Source of the DNA: Oscillospiraceae bacterium
GTDB lineage: Bacteria > Bacillota > Clostridia > Oscillospirales > Oscillospiraceae
DNA length: 64,000 bases
Assembly: GCA_017482385.1 (NCBI GenBank)
Contig: JAFUNI010000007.1
Coordinates: forward strand, 1 to 64,000
Direction: 5' to 3'
Part shown: positions 33,475 through 43,072 of the stretch, in pieces
How positions within the stretch are numbered: the first letter of the stretch is position 1
How the letters are laid out: each line of letters opens with the position of its first letter
Made by a program: the position numbers and the translations under genes
Notes under the pieces: model-generated
Told to the model about the DNA's origin: nothing
Database searches by the model: none
Seen by the model: the letters and a program-made list of their open reading frames with translations, nothing else

Positions 33475-34254
33475 ATGAACAGAAAGTATCGTAAGACCGT
33501 CATTGCCGGTAACTGGAAGATGAACAAGACCCCCTCCGAGACCAAGGAGTTTATGACCCAACTGAAGGCGATCATGCCCAAGGGCCGTTGGTGCGATGTA
33601 GCCCTGTGCGTTCCCGCTATTTGCATTCCCGCTGCTGTCCGCGCTATGCGTGAGACCCGGGTGGGCATCGGCGCTGAGAACTGCCACTTCGAGGCTAAGG
33701 GCGCTTATACCGGCGAGCTGGCTACCAATATGCTGGTGGATGCCGGCTGTAAGTACGTGATCATCGGCCACTCCGAGCGCCGTGAGATGTTCGGCGAGAC
33801 CGACGCTACTGTTAACGCTAAGGTTTTGGCTGCTCTGGAAGCCGGTCTGACCCCCATCGTATGCTGCGGTGAGACTCTGGAGCAGAGAGAGAACGGTGTT
33901 ACCACCGAGCATATCGCTATGCAGATCAAGCTGGCTCTGAAGGGCGTTTCCGAGGACAAGATCCGCAAGGTAGTCATCGCCTACGAGCCCATCTGGGCTA
34001 TCGGCACCGGCCTGACCGCTACTCCCGAGCAGGCACAGGAGGTTTGTGAGAACATCCGCGCTGTGGTTCGCAAGCTGTACGCTTCCAAGAACGCCCGCGC
34101 CATCTCCATCCTGTACGGCGGCAGCATGAACGAGAAGAACGCTTACGAGCTGCTGGCTCAGCCCGACATCGACGGCGGCCTCATCGGCGGCGCTTCCCTG
34201 GTTCCCGAGAAGTTCGTTCAGATCATCGAAGCTGCAAATCAGCCCACTGTGTAA
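33475..34254 (+). CDS. tpiA: Triose-phosphate isomerase
   Basis: A 259-residue glycolytic isomerase. Substrate-binding AGNWKMNKT is near the N-terminus, the catalytic His in GHSERRE, and the catalytic Glu in [24 protein letters not shown] is the final phosphate-binding loop. GGAG upstream. It closes the pgk-tpiA unit with a strong terminator. Confidence 0.98.
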   Translation: MNRKYRKTVIAGNWKMNKTPSETKEFMTQLKAIMPKGRWCDVALCVPAICIPAAVRAMRETRVGIGAENCHFEAKGAYTGELATNMLVDAGCKYVIIGHSERREMFGETDATVNAKVLAALEAGLTPIVCCGETLEQRENGVTTEHIAMQIKLALKGVSEDKIRKVVIAYEPIWAIGTGLTATPEQAQEVCENIRAVVRKLYASKNARAISILYGGSMNEKNAYELLAQPDIDGGLIGGASLVPEKFVQIIEAANQPTV

Positions 34255-34265
34255 TTTCACCTTAA

Positions 34266-34296
34266 AGAGACCGCCCATTGGGCGGTCTCTTTTTTT
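34266..34296 (+). terminator. Terminator of tpiA
   Basis: AGAGACCGCCC at 34266-34276 pairs with 34280-34290, followed by seven Ts. Confidence 0.92.
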
Positions 34297-34304
34297 GCAA
34301 ACTG

Positions 34305-34333
34305 TTGCATTTTGGCAACAAATACAGTAAAAT
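34305..34333 (+). promoter_or_regulatory. Promoter of tsaC-coaE fusion gene
   Basis: TTGCAT at 34305-34310 and TAAAAT at 34328-34333, spacing 17. The -35 lies within an inverted repeat, TGTTGC at 34303-34308 and GCAACA at 34315-34320, a possible operator. Confidence 0.6.
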
Positions 34334-34363
34334 AAATAAGATATTCAGAAAGGAGGACAGTAT

Positions 34364-35977
34364 ATGCAAACAAAGATTCTTTGCGCCGATGATAAGCAGG
34401 TAGTCAGCGCCGCTGCTGAGCTTTTGGTTAATGGCGAATTGGTGGCAATTCCTACGGAAACTGTTTACGGCTTGAGTGCTGACGGATTGAATCCCGAGGC
34501 CGTTGCCAAGATCTTCAAAGCCAAGGGTCGCCCCCAGGACAATCCTCTGATCCTCCATATTGCCGATGCCAGGGACATGGAAAAATTCTGCCACAGCATT
34601 CCGGAAAGTGCATGGACATTGGCGGAAACATTTTGGCCCGGTCCACTGACCATGGTGCTGCCCGCTAAGGATATTGTTCCCAAATGCACCACCGCAGGTT
34701 TACCTACGGTAGCTGTCCGCTGCCCGGATTGTGAGATTACAAGAGAGATTATCCGCAAGGCCGGCGTGCCTGTTGCTGCCCCCTCGGCGAACCTCTCCGG
34801 TAAGCCCTCCACCACCACAGCGGAGCATGTTTATCACGATCACAACGGAAAGATCCCCCTGATCGTGGACGGCGGTCCTTGCCGGGTGGGCGTGGAATCC
34901 ACCATTCTTGATCTGACCGACGAGAAGCCCCGACTGCTGCGGCCCGGTGGCATTACCCTTGAGGCAATGGCACAAATCGTGGGCGAGATCGTCATTGATA
35001 AGGCCGTCACCGGCTCTATTGACAAGGATACTGTTGTAAAAGCGCCGGGTATGAAGTACCGGCACTACGCCCCGGAATGCTCCGTCATCATTGTGGACGG
35101 CTCTACAGAAGCTGCCGCCCGGTACATAGGAAAGCACTTTAGCCCCAACAACCGGGTGCTGTGCTTTGAAGAAGAATTGCAGGCTTTCTCCGATTTTGCG
35201 CCTCTGTCCTATGGCAAAGAAGCCGACACGGACACTTTGCTTGCAGGGCTCTTTGCCGCTTTGCGGGAACTGGACGACCCCAGTATCGGCACGGTGTTTG
35301 CCCGCTGTCCCGCAGGCAGCGGCAAAGCAATGGCTGTGCAGAATCGGCTTTTGAAGGCGGCAGGATTCCACCGGGTAAATGCAGAGCTTTTTGTCTTGGG
35401 TATCACCGGCGGCACGGGCTGCGGCAAGACCACCTTGCTGAAGGCTTTTGAAGCAATCGGCGGTGTGGTCATGGACTGCGATGCCATTTATCACCAATTG
35501 CTGAAAACCGATACTGTCCTTTTAGGCGCTATTGAGAACCGTTTCCCCGGCTGCGTAGAAGACGGTACATTAAACCGCAAAAAGTTGGGCTTGATTGTCT
35601 TTTCTGACCCAGCGGCTTTGGCGGATTTGAATGCCATCACCCACGGCGCTGTCAAAGCTGAAGTACTGCGGCGGTTGGATTTAGCAACTGCACCTGTGGC
35701 CATCGATGCCATCGGTCTGTTTGAAGGCGGTTTGGCTGCGCTTTGCGATGTCACCGTGGCTGTCACTGCGCCTTTGGATGACCGTATTGCCCGGCTCACT
35801 ATTCGGGATAATATCACCCCGGAGCAGGCAAAGCTTCGTATCCATGCCCAAAAGCCGGAATCCTGGTTCCGGGAGAACTGCGATTACATTCTGGAAAACA
35901 ATGGCACAGCCAGCAATTTCCAAGAAAAATGTTTTGCCTTTTTTGATAAGCTGTCTATAATAAAGGAAAAGGCTTGA
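34364..35977 (+). CDS. Fused L-threonylcarbamoyladenylate synthase and dephospho-CoA kinase
   Basis: A single 537-residue frame joins two enzymes. Residues ~1-190 are the YrdC/TsaC domain (IPTETVYGLSADGL, KGRPQDNPLILHI, APSANLSG) and ~200-340 the Sua5 extension (PGMKYRHYAPE); together they make threonylcarbamoyl-AMP for tRNA t6A modification. From about 345 begins a complete CoaE dephospho-CoA kinase: P-loop GGTGCGKTT at ~348-356, DCDAIYHQLL, and LFEGGLAALCDVTVAV. The last step of CoA synthesis is thus fused to t6A synthesis. No internal stop is visible and the CoaE part has no own ribosome-binding site, so a true fusion is likely. Confidence 0.93.
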   Translation: MQTKILCADDKQVVSAAAELLVNGELVAIPTETVYGLSADGLNPEAVAKIFKAKGRPQDNPLILHIADARDMEKFCHSIPESAWTLAETFWPGPLTMVLPAKDIVPKCTTAGLPTVAVRCPDCEITREIIRKAGVPVAAPSANLSGKPSTTTAEHVYHDHNGKIPLIVDGGPCRVGVESTILDLTDEKPRLLRPGGITLEAMAQIVGEIVIDKAVTGSIDKDTVVKAPGMKYRHYAPECSVIIVDGSTEAAARYIGKHFSPNNRVLCFEEELQAFSDFAPLSYGKEADTDTLLAGLFAALRELDDPSIGTVFARCPAGSGKAMAVQNRLLKAAGFHRVNAELFVLGITGGTGCGKTTLLKAFEAIGGVVMDCDAIYHQLLKTDTVLLGAIENRFPGCVEDGTLNRKKLGLIVFSDPAALADLNAITHGAVKAEVLRRLDLATAPVAIDAIGLFEGGLAALCDVTVAVTAPLDDRIARLTIRDNITPEQAKLRIHAQKPESWFRENCDYILENNGTASNFQEKCFAFFDKLSIIKEKA

Positions 35978-35989
35978 AGGAGAATTATG

Positions 35990-37369
35990 ATGGAAGAACT
36001 GAAGAAATCTCTGCTGAATGAAACGCAAAACGGCTATGCTCAATTGACCGATTCCCAGCGCACGGAAATGGAAAACTACTGTGCCCGCTACAGAACCTTT
36101 CTGGACACCTGCAAAATGGAGCGGGAGGCTACTGCCTGGGCTGTGGAAACCGCAAAAGCAAACGGCTTTACAGAAATGGTGCCCGGCAAGGAAGTGAAAG
36201 CCGGCGACAAGCTGTACTTTAACAACCGGAATAAGAGCATTATCTTGGCTGTTGTGGGCAGCGAAAGCCTGGCCAAGGGCGCTAACATCTGCGCGGCGCA
36301 CGTAGACTCTCCCCGCCTGGACTTAAAGCCCAATCCCCTTTATGAAGATGCAGAAATTGCCTATTTCAAGACCCATTACTACGGCGGCGTGAAGAAGTAT
36401 CAGTGGGCTACCATTCCCCTGGCTATCCACGGTGTTGTATATCGCAAGGACGGCTCTGTGGTATCCGTCACTGTGGGCGAAGATGAAAGCGATCCTATTT
36501 TCTATATCTCCGACCTGCTGATCCATCTGTCTGCTGACCAGCTGCAGAAGACCGCAGCCAAGGTCATTGAAGGCGAGCAGCTGAATGTGATCTTAGGTTC
36601 TGAGCCCCTCCAGGGCGAGGGCAGCGACTTGGTAAAGCTGCACATTATGAAGCTGCTGAACGAAAAGTACGGCCTTGTGGAAGAGGATTTCCTGTCCGCT
36701 GAGCTGTGCGTCCTGCCCGCCGGCAAATGCCGTGAGGTAGGCTTTGACCGCAGCCTTTTGGGTGCTTACGGTCACGATGACCGGGTCTGCGCCTTTGCAG
36801 AACTTTACTCTCTTTTTGCTATCGACACCCCCAAGCACACCGCTGTATGCATTTTGGCCGACAAGGAAGAGATCGGCTCTGTGGGTGTGACCGGTATGCA
36901 GAGCGATGCTTTCGAGTATTTTATGGAAATGCTTTGCCAGGCCCAGGGCGTGAATCTGCGGCAGTGCCTTGCCAATTCCTTCTGCCTGTCTGCGGACGTT
37001 TCCAATGCCTTTGACCCTAATTTTGCCGAGGTTTCCGACAAGCGGAATAACTGCAAGTTAAACTACGGCATTGCCATTTTGAAGTACACCGGCTCCCGTG
37101 GCAAGGCCGGCGCATCCGATGCCTCCGCTGAGGCCATGGGTCACGTCCGCTCTACTTTGGACAAGGCCGGTGTGAAGTGGCAGATCGCCACATTGGGCAA
37201 GGTGGACCAGGGCGGCGGTGGTACGGTGGCTGCCTATATGGCAAACCGAAACATCGTTACTGTGGACGCAGGTGTGCCTGTCCTCAGCATGCACGCGCCG
37301 ATGGAACTGGTGAGCAAGCTGGACTGCTATATGACCATGCTTGCCTGCAAAGCAATTTACTTGGCATAA
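35990..37369 (+). CDS. M18-family aspartyl aminopeptidase
   Basis: A ~459-residue metal-dependent aminopeptidase of the M18 family, which trims acidic N-terminal residues. Metal-site phrases are CAAHVDSPRLDLKP, GHDDRVCAFAELYSL and ILADKEEIGSVGVTGMQS; the C-terminal SMHAPMELVSKLD supplies a final His. The second of two adjacent ATGs (35990) has AAGGAG at seven bases. It follows the tsaC-coaE gene by twelve bases, likely co-transcribed. Confidence 0.93.
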   Translation: MEELKKSLLNETQNGYAQLTDSQRTEMENYCARYRTFLDTCKMEREATAWAVETAKANGFTEMVPGKEVKAGDKLYFNNRNKSIILAVVGSESLAKGANICAAHVDSPRLDLKPNPLYEDAEIAYFKTHYYGGVKKYQWATIPLAIHGVVYRKDGSVVSVTVGEDESDPIFYISDLLIHLSADQLQKTAAKVIEGEQLNVILGSEPLQGEGSDLVKLHIMKLLNEKYGLVEEDFLSAELCVLPAGKCREVGFDRSLLGAYGHDDRVCAFAELYSLFAIDTPKHTAVCILADKEEIGSVGVTGMQSDAFEYFMEMLCQAQGVNLRQCLANSFCLSADVSNAFDPNFAEVSDKRNNCKLNYGIAILKYTGSRGKAGASDASAEAMGHVRSTLDKAGVKWQIATLGKVDQGGGGTVAAYMANRNIVTVDAGVPVLSMHAPMELVSKLDCYMTMLACKAIYLA

Positions 37370-37378
37370 CCGGTTTTT

Positions 37379-37403
37379 CAGGCGTGCCGACCCGGCACGC
37401 CTG
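37379..37403 (+). terminator. Possible terminator after the M18 aminopeptidase
   Basis: CAGGCGTGCC at 37379-37388 pairs with 37394-37403; the T-tract is weak, so termination may be partial. Confidence 0.6.
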
Positions 37404-37430
37404 CCTTCATTTTACATATAGAGGTTTCCT

Positions 37431-38348
37431 ATGGCTGAAATTCTGCTAAAATCCGCTTCGTTTATATGCTTGATCGCGCTGGGCTATCTTCTCAAGCGCA
37501 AGGGTCTTTTCGGCAAGACCGATTTTAAGATCCTGTCTAAAATCGTGCTGAACATCACCCTGCCCTGCGCCAACATCGTGAGCTTTTCCAAATATCCACC
37601 GGATACATCTTTGCTATTGGTGGTATTATTGGGCTTTGCTATGAACTGGCTGATGCTGCTGATCGCCTGGTTTGCAAGCCGGGGCTATGAGCGTCCCAGC
37701 CGGGCCGTCTGGCTGAACTGTGTCACCGGCTACAACATCGGCACTTTCGCCCTGCCCTTTGTGCAGAGCTTTTTAGGCCCTGCCAGCTTGGTGGGCACTT
37801 GCCTGTTTAATACCGGCAATGCACTGATGTGCAACGGCACTACCTATGCCATCTCCATGAATATTATGGAGGGCACTAAGGGACTGAACTTAAAAAGCAT
37901 CGGCAAAACACTGCTAAAATCCATGCCCTTCCTTACCCAGATCATCCTTTTGCTTATCTGCATTGTGGGTCTGCGGGTCCCTGAGGAAGTTGTGACTTTC
38001 GTCACCCCGGCATCTAACGCCAATGCGTTTTTGGCCATGTTTATGATCGGCTTGATGTTCGATTTCCACATTGAGAAATCCCGGATCAAGGAAATCAGCG
38101 GCATTTTGGTCATTCGCTATATTGTAGCGTTTGCTGCTGCGGCTGCTTTTTATTTCCTGCTGCCCTTTGAGCTGCCCATCCGGCAGGCTTTGGCCATTAC
38201 CGTTTTGGCACCTGTGGGTACAGTGTCCACTGCCTTGGCTGTAAAGGCCGGCGGCGACCCGGCTATGGCCGCCAGCGCCAACTCCGTTTCTATTTTGATA
38301 TCCATTCCCTTAATCTTGGGACTTTTAGCTGTTTTCGGCACTGTTTAA
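37431..38348 (+). CDS. AEC-family transporter (auxin-efflux-carrier type)
   Basis: A 305-residue membrane protein with about ten helices and the AEC layout. Characteristic phrases include NITLPCANIVSFSKY and TGYNIGTFALPFVQSFLG. Bacterial members export or exchange organic acids such as malate; the substrate here is unknown. GAGG ribosome-binding site. Confidence 0.85.
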   Translation: MAEILLKSASFICLIALGYLLKRKGLFGKTDFKILSKIVLNITLPCANIVSFSKYPPDTSLLLVVLLGFAMNWLMLLIAWFASRGYERPSRAVWLNCVTGYNIGTFALPFVQSFLGPASLVGTCLFNTGNALMCNGTTYAISMNIMEGTKGLNLKSIGKTLLKSMPFLTQIILLLICIVGLRVPEEVVTFVTPASNANAFLAMFMIGLMFDFHIEKSRIKEISGILVIRYIVAFAAAAAFYFLLPFELPIRQALAITVLAPVGTVSTALAVKAGGDPAMAASANSVSILISIPLILGLLAVFGTV

Positions 38349-38402
38349 CTTTACATTTCGTAAGAAAAATGTTATACTACATATCACGAAGGAGGTGCGT
38401 TG

Positions 38403-39563
38403 ATGCGAGAATTTTTACATAAAATTGGCCACGCTATCCGCAAGGGCGACTGGGTCTTGCTGCTGCTTTGCATCATCACCACCGCCTTTGGCTGCCTTGT
38501 GATTGCCAGCGCCACCAGCTATCTGGAATCTTTCCGTTATATCGGTATGCAGCTCGTCGCTGCCTGCATCGGCATTCTCTTCTTTGCCATTATGGCGACC
38601 GTGGACGCAGAGTTTTGGCTGGAGCACCGGCTGGTCCTGGTTATTTTTAATATTTTGATCCTGGCACTGCTGATCCCCTTCGGCGAAGAGATCGGCGGTA
38701 ACCGAAGCTGGGTCAAGCTTCCCGGTGTTCCCTTTAACATCCAGGTGGCTGAGATCTGCAAGATCTCCTACATTCTCATTATGGCATCGGTCATGAATGC
38801 CCACAAGGAACGGATATCCTCTATCCGCTCTGTCTTCACCATGGCATTCCACTTAGGACTTTTGTTCGTTACCAGCTTTATCCTTTCCGGTGACCTGGGT
38901 GTGTGCTCCATCTTTATTTTCATTTTTGTGATCATGGCATTTGTTGGCGGTGTAAACTACCTTTGGTTTGCCGTGGCAGGCGGTGGTATTGCCTTGGTGT
39001 TCCCCGTTGTTTGGGCCAACCTGGACGATTATCAGCGGCTTCGTATTGAAGTTCTGTTTAACCCCGCGCTGGATCCATCCGGTACCGGTGTTCGGTGGCA
39101 TACAAATCTGTCGCTGAAGTCTCTTACCGGCGGCGGCATGACCGGCCAGGGCCTGTTCAGCGGTCACCGCACCCAAAACGGTATTCTTACCGGTCAGCAC
39201 ACGGACTTCATCTTCTCCACCATCGGTGAAGAATTGGGTTATGTGGGCTGCATTGCGGTACTGTTGCTGCTTGCCTGCATCATTGCCCGGTGCATTTGGG
39301 TCGGCCTGCGCAGCCAGGACTATGCCCGGCGGATGATCTGCTTCGGCGCTGCAGCCGCTCTTATTTTCCAGTTGCTGATCAATGTGTCTATGTGTACCGG
39401 TGTCGGCCCGGTTATCGGTCTGACCCTGCCCTTTATCAGCTATGGCGCTACCTCCATCGTTACCCTGTACGCAATGCTGGGATTGGTATCCGGCGTGTAT
39501 GCACGCCCCACTGCCACCTCCCACGAACGATATATCCGCGCTCCCTTTTTAAGTAACCGCTGA
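38403..39563 (+). CDS. FtsW/RodA/SpoVE-family glycosyltransferase
   Basis: A 386-residue SEDS-family protein with ten membrane segments. These proteins polymerise lipid II glycan strands with a partner class B PBP. Visible motifs are GGNRSWVKLPGVPFNIQVAEICKIS and the final GLTLPFISYGATSIV. The sequence does not tell whether it serves elongation, division or sporulation; RodA is favoured by its single-gene setting. ATG at 38403 has GGAGG seven bases upstream. Confidence 0.92.
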   Translation: MREFLHKIGHAIRKGDWVLLLLCIITTAFGCLVIASATSYLESFRYIGMQLVAACIGILFFAIMATVDAEFWLEHRLVLVIFNILILALLIPFGEEIGGNRSWVKLPGVPFNIQVAEICKISYILIMASVMNAHKERISSIRSVFTMAFHLGLLFVTSFILSGDLGVCSIFIFIFVIMAFVGGVNYLWFAVAGGGIALVFPVVWANLDDYQRLRIEVLFNPALDPSGTGVRWHTNLSLKSLTGGGMTGQGLFSGHRTQNGILTGQHTDFIFSTIGEELGYVGCIAVLLLLACIIARCIWVGLRSQDYARRMICFGAAAALIFQLLINVSMCTGVGPVIGLTLPFISYGATSIVTLYAMLGLVSGVYARPTATSHERYIRAPFLSNR

Positions 39564-39745
39564 ACAAATCGACCGCGGTTATTGGCGGATCTTTTAGCCC
39601 AACTTTTCAGCTTTGAAAACTTGAAATACACAAAGTATTCCTGCGTTTCCCAAGCTTTAATTTGGACTAAAATCTCTTGCCACTCACTCTTGCCGATTTA
39701 ATCACCGGTTACTGGTCCTATAAATAACGCAAAAGGAGAATGAGT
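39564..39745. other. Short intergenic region before uxaC
   Basis: It contains the uxaC ribosome-binding site AAAGGAG. I see no clear promoter, repeat or terminator. Confidence 0.5.
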
Positions 39746-41179
39746 ATGAAAGCATTTATGGATAAGGATTTCCTGCTGGAAACCGAAACCGCCAAGCACC
39801 TGTTCCACGACTATGCAGAAAAAATGCCCCTGGTTGACTACCACTGCCACTTAAATCCCCAGGAGATCTATGAGGATCGCCGCTTCAACAACATCGTGGA
39901 AGTATGGCTGGGCGGTCAGAACCCCGACGGCTCTTTCGCCGGCGACCACTACAAGTGGCGTCTGATGCGCTCTAATGGCATTGACGAGAGCTATGTCACC
40001 GGTAACAAGCCTCCTTACGAGCGTTTTCTGAAGCTGGCTGAGGCACTGGAAATGGCCATTGGCAACCCTATGTACCACTGGTGTCACTTAGAGCTGCAGC
40101 AGTTCTTCGGCGTATATGAGCCCCTCACCACCGAGAGTGCACCCCGGATCTGGGAGATCTGCAATGACAAGCTGCAAAATGACCCGGAGATGTCCGCCCG
40201 GGGTCTCATCAAGAAGGCAAATGTGGCTTTCATCGGCACCACCGACGATCCCATTGACGATCTGCAGTGGCACGAAAAGATCGCCGCCGACAAAACTTTT
40301 GATGTGGTAGTCGGCCCCTCCTTCCGTCCCGACAAGGCTGTGAACATTCACAAGGCCGGCTGGAAGGAATATATGGAAAAACTGGCCGCCTCCGTTGGCA
40401 AGAAGAACTTAGCTACTATGGCTGATGTGCTGGATGCTCTGGTCGAAAGAGTGGAATACTTCCACGCCCGGGGCTGCAAGGCCAGTGACCACGGCTTGGA
40501 CTATGTTCCTTTCCAGGATTACACCGTCGAGCAGGCAGATGCCGTTTACCAGAAGGCTCTGAAGGGTGAAAAGCTCACCACCGAGGAAGTGGAAGGCTTC
40601 CAGACTGTGATCCTTCTGCACTTAGGCAAGGCCTACACCCGGCTGAACATTACCATGCAGCTGCACTACTCCTGCCTGCGTAACAACAATCAGCGGATCT
40701 TCAAGGCACAGGGCCCCGATACCGGCGTGGATGCCATCGCTCAGAACACCTGCGGCGGTAACATCTCTAGGCTCTTGTCCGCTTTGGACGAGGCAGGCAG
40801 CCTGCCCCAGACCATCCTCTACTCTCTGAACCCTGTGGATAACGCCCAGCTGGGTTCTCTCATCGGCTGCTTCCAGGATGCAAGCATCCCCGGCAAGATC
40901 CAGCACGGCTCTGCCTGGTGGTTCAACGACAACAAGACCGGTATGGAAGAGCAGATGATTTCCCTGGCAAACTTGGGATTGCTGGGCAACTTCATCGGTA
41001 TGCTCACCGACTCCCGCTCCTTCCTCAGCTATGCACGGCACGATTATTTCCGTCGGATCCTGTGCAACTTAGTTGGCAAATGGGTGGAAAACGGCGAATA
41101 CCCCAACCTGGAATCTTCTCTCAAGAAGATTATCGAAGGTGTCAGCTGCCGCAACGCTATGCGCTACTTTGATCTGTAA
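39746..41179 (+). CDS. uxaC: Glucuronate/galacturonate isomerase
   Basis: A 477-residue isomerase converting D-glucuronate to fructuronate or galacturonate to tagaturonate in hexuronate catabolism. The metal-binding H-x-H is in VDYHCHLNPQEIYEDRRF and the Trp-rich region MYHWCHLELQQFFGVYEPL is typical. The start at 39746 has AAAGGAG seven bases upstream. It stands alone without kdgK/uxaA neighbours, so its pathway partners lie elsewhere. A bidirectional terminator follows. Confidence 0.97.
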   Translation: MKAFMDKDFLLETETAKHLFHDYAEKMPLVDYHCHLNPQEIYEDRRFNNIVEVWLGGQNPDGSFAGDHYKWRLMRSNGIDESYVTGNKPPYERFLKLAEALEMAIGNPMYHWCHLELQQFFGVYEPLTTESAPRIWEICNDKLQNDPEMSARGLIKKANVAFIGTTDDPIDDLQWHEKIAADKTFDVVVGPSFRPDKAVNIHKAGWKEYMEKLAASVGKKNLATMADVLDALVERVEYFHARGCKASDHGLDYVPFQDYTVEQADAVYQKALKGEKLTTEEVEGFQTVILLHLGKAYTRLNITMQLHYSCLRNNNQRIFKAQGPDTGVDAIAQNTCGGNISRLLSALDEAGSLPQTILYSLNPVDNAQLGSLIGCFQDASIPGKIQHGSAWWFNDNKTGMEEQMISLANLGLLGNFIGMLTDSRSFLSYARHDYFRRILCNLVGKWVENGEYPNLESSLKKIIEGVSCRNAMRYFDL

Positions 41180-41182
41180 TAT

Positions 41183-41214
41183 AAAACGGCCACCGATTTC
41201 TCGGTGGCCGTTTT
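41183..41214. terminator. Bidirectional terminator between uxaC and phosphoesterase
   Basis: AAAACGGCCACCGA at 41183-41196 pairs with 41201-41214 around loop TTTC. Confidence 0.9.
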
Positions 41215-41217
41215 CTG

Positions 41218-42336
41218 TTAGAATACATCGTAAGTAAATTCCCGGTCTTCTCCGCAACCGATCCGGGTAGCATAGAGCTTATGCTCTTTCTTATTGATGG
41301 TAAAGATATCAAACGCCTGCTCCGTAATGGTCTCCGGTTTATGCACAAACGGAGAAAGGGCAGAGTTATGCATACTGTCGTTCACGCTGGCGATGGTCAG
41401 CACACCATCCCATATTCGGGAATCGTCCCTGTGCCAGTGACCGCCCACCCAAGCGGCAAAATCGCCGCCCTTGCCGGAGAAATCCACCGATATGGCAGCA
41501 TCGTAGCCGGCAACATCTTTATAGCAAGTTTCAGCCCGGTATGCGGTGTGTCTGCGGAAGGCATCGATAATGCCTAACATCAATTCCTGATTATAGAACA
41601 CATAGCCCTTATCCGCTCCTATGGATTCGTGGGTACAGAGTACCACCGTCCAGTCCTTATCCGGTACCTGCAAGGCAACCTCTGCAAACCAAGTAATTTG
41701 ATCTTGCCGGAAGCCGGTCAGCCGGAACTTATTATAAACCGCAAAACCGTCGGGGCCTATCTCATCGCTGGGGGTGTCGTGGGTGTTCAAGGTAATGTGG
41801 CGTAGCTTATGGTCAACATCGTCGGCAAAGAATGCCCCGCTCGGGCCAAATACACGATTAAGGAAGGCTCTTTGGGGGGCAAATATATATTCTTCGAGTT
41901 CTTCCTTCGTCAAAAATTCCGCATAATAAAGAGGCGGCTGGTAGGTGGAATAAGCCATATCGTGATTGCCCAACACCATCAGCTGTTTGTCCGCGATCCG
42001 GGAAAACAGCCGCCGGGTCACCACAATCTCCCGGATCAAGTCCGCCGGATCTATAATGCCCATGCCGGACACAAAATCGCCGGCATTATAGAAATAAGGG
42101 ATCCCACACTCCGTCAGTACCCTCTCCATAAGGGCAGCAGAATGCATACAGTTATCACCGCAATGAAAATCGGTGACAAGTCCAAAGCTGGTTCCTGAAA
42201 TCCCAGCCTGCACCTGCAAGGTGTGAATGCGGGCAATTTTTTCTTCTAAATGCATCTGCCAATAGTCGGGAATATATGTAGACAAGTATTCCGTGTCTGT
42301 GTCCTTGATCATTTGCACACGCTCTGCATCGGTCAT
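41218..42336 (-). CDS. Calcineurin-like metallophosphoesterase
   Basis: A 372-residue protein with metallophosphoesterase motifs FGLVTDFHCGDN, YNAGDFVSG, VLGNHDMAY and, near the end, GGHWHRDDSRIW. It probably acts on phosphodiesters or phosphomonoesters. There is no signal peptide, so it is cytoplasmic. GGAGGG site. Its exact substrate is unknown; an isolated gene convergent with uxaC. Confidence 0.82.
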   Translation of the reverse strand: MTDAERVQMIKDTDTEYLSTYIPDYWQMHLEEKIARIHTLQVQAGISGTSFGLVTDFHCGDNCMHSAALMERVLTECGIPYFYNAGDFVSGMGIIDPADLIREIVVTRRLFSRIADKQLMVLGNHDMAYSTYQPPLYYAEFLTKEELEEYIFAPQRAFLNRVFGPSGAFFADDVDHKLRHITLNTHDTPSDEIGPDGFAVYNKFRLTGFRQDQITWFAEVALQVPDKDWTVVLCTHESIGADKGYVFYNQELMLGIIDAFRRHTAYRAETCYKDVAGYDAAISVDFSGKGGDFAAWVGGHWHRDDSRIWDGVLTIASVNDSMHNSALSPFVHKPETITEQAFDIFTINKKEHKLYATRIGCGEDREFTYDVF

Positions 42337-42391
42337 ATTCGTTCCCTCCTTGTTTTTGTCATTGTAGCACAGGGGGCCTTCAATTGCAAGA

Positions 42392-42422
42392 AAAAGCCTT
42401 GGCTCATTGAGCCAAGGCTTTT
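42392..42422 (-). terminator. Terminator of the M23 peptidase gene
   Basis: AAAAGCCTTGGCTC at 42392-42405 pairs with 42409-42422; symmetric T and A runs. Confidence 0.9.
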
Positions 42423-42424
42423 TC

Positions 42425-43072
42425 TCATTTCATTTCCAAAAATTTGGCGGGATCCATAGGCTTGCTGTCGCAGGTGACACTAAAATGCAGGTGGTCGCCC
42501 AGCGCGCTTTCCAGCAACGCGGTATTGGCCACAGCGCCGATTGCCTGCCCAACTGTGACTTTTTCACCGGGCTTCACGGTGACCGTTTCCGCAAGGCTTG
42601 CATAGCGGGTGGTATAGCCGCCGTCATGACGGATCACCACGGTCATACCCATGGCATCGTCATCATAGACAGAATACACCTCACCGTCAGCAGCCGCACA
42701 GACCTTTGCCCCAGCCTCGGCAGCAATGTCCACACCGTTGTGGACACGCCAATCCCGGGTAGTCTGGTTATAGGTCAGGCTATCCATAGCATACACTGCC
42801 ACAGTCTGCCCCTCCAAAGGAGACACGGTCTTGATGGTTACCTTGGGGGTTGTGGTGGGCTGGGTAATTGGCTCACCGTTAGGGCCGGTCGCCACCACTG
42901 CCTGGTGATTGGAACCTACGATAGTAGGCACGGGATCTTCCATGGATACATTGGGGTCTTCGGCATTGCGATAGTACAAAAGTCCCGCAATACCGATGGC
43001 AGCAGCACATAGCGCAAGGGCTATGTAGTAGCCCCTACCGTTCACGCTGCCAGAATACTTTTTCTTGCTCAT
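42425..43072 (-). CDS. SpoIIQ-like M23 peptidoglycan-binding protein
   Basis: A 215-residue protein with one N-terminal membrane helix (~15-33), a linker to ~90 and an M23/LytM domain. The metal-site residues are H111 and D115 in VHNGVDI and H194/H196 in GDHLHFSV, so the site seems intact, unlike B. subtilis SpoIIQ, which lacks one histidine. In Clostridia the intact SpoIIQ works with SpoIIIAH in the forespore channel. It starts four bases inside a preceding small ORF. Confidence 0.82.
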   Translation of the reverse strand: MSKKKYSGSVNGRGYYIALALCAAAIGIAGLLYYRNAEDPNVSMEDPVPTIVGSNHQAVVATGPNGEPITQPTTTPKVTIKTVSPLEGQTVAVYAMDSLTYNQTTRDWRVHNGVDIAAEAGAKVCAAADGEVYSVYDDDAMGMTVVIRHDGGYTTRYASLAETVTVKPGEKVTVGQAIGAVANTALLESALGDHLHFSVTCDSKPMDPAKFLEMK

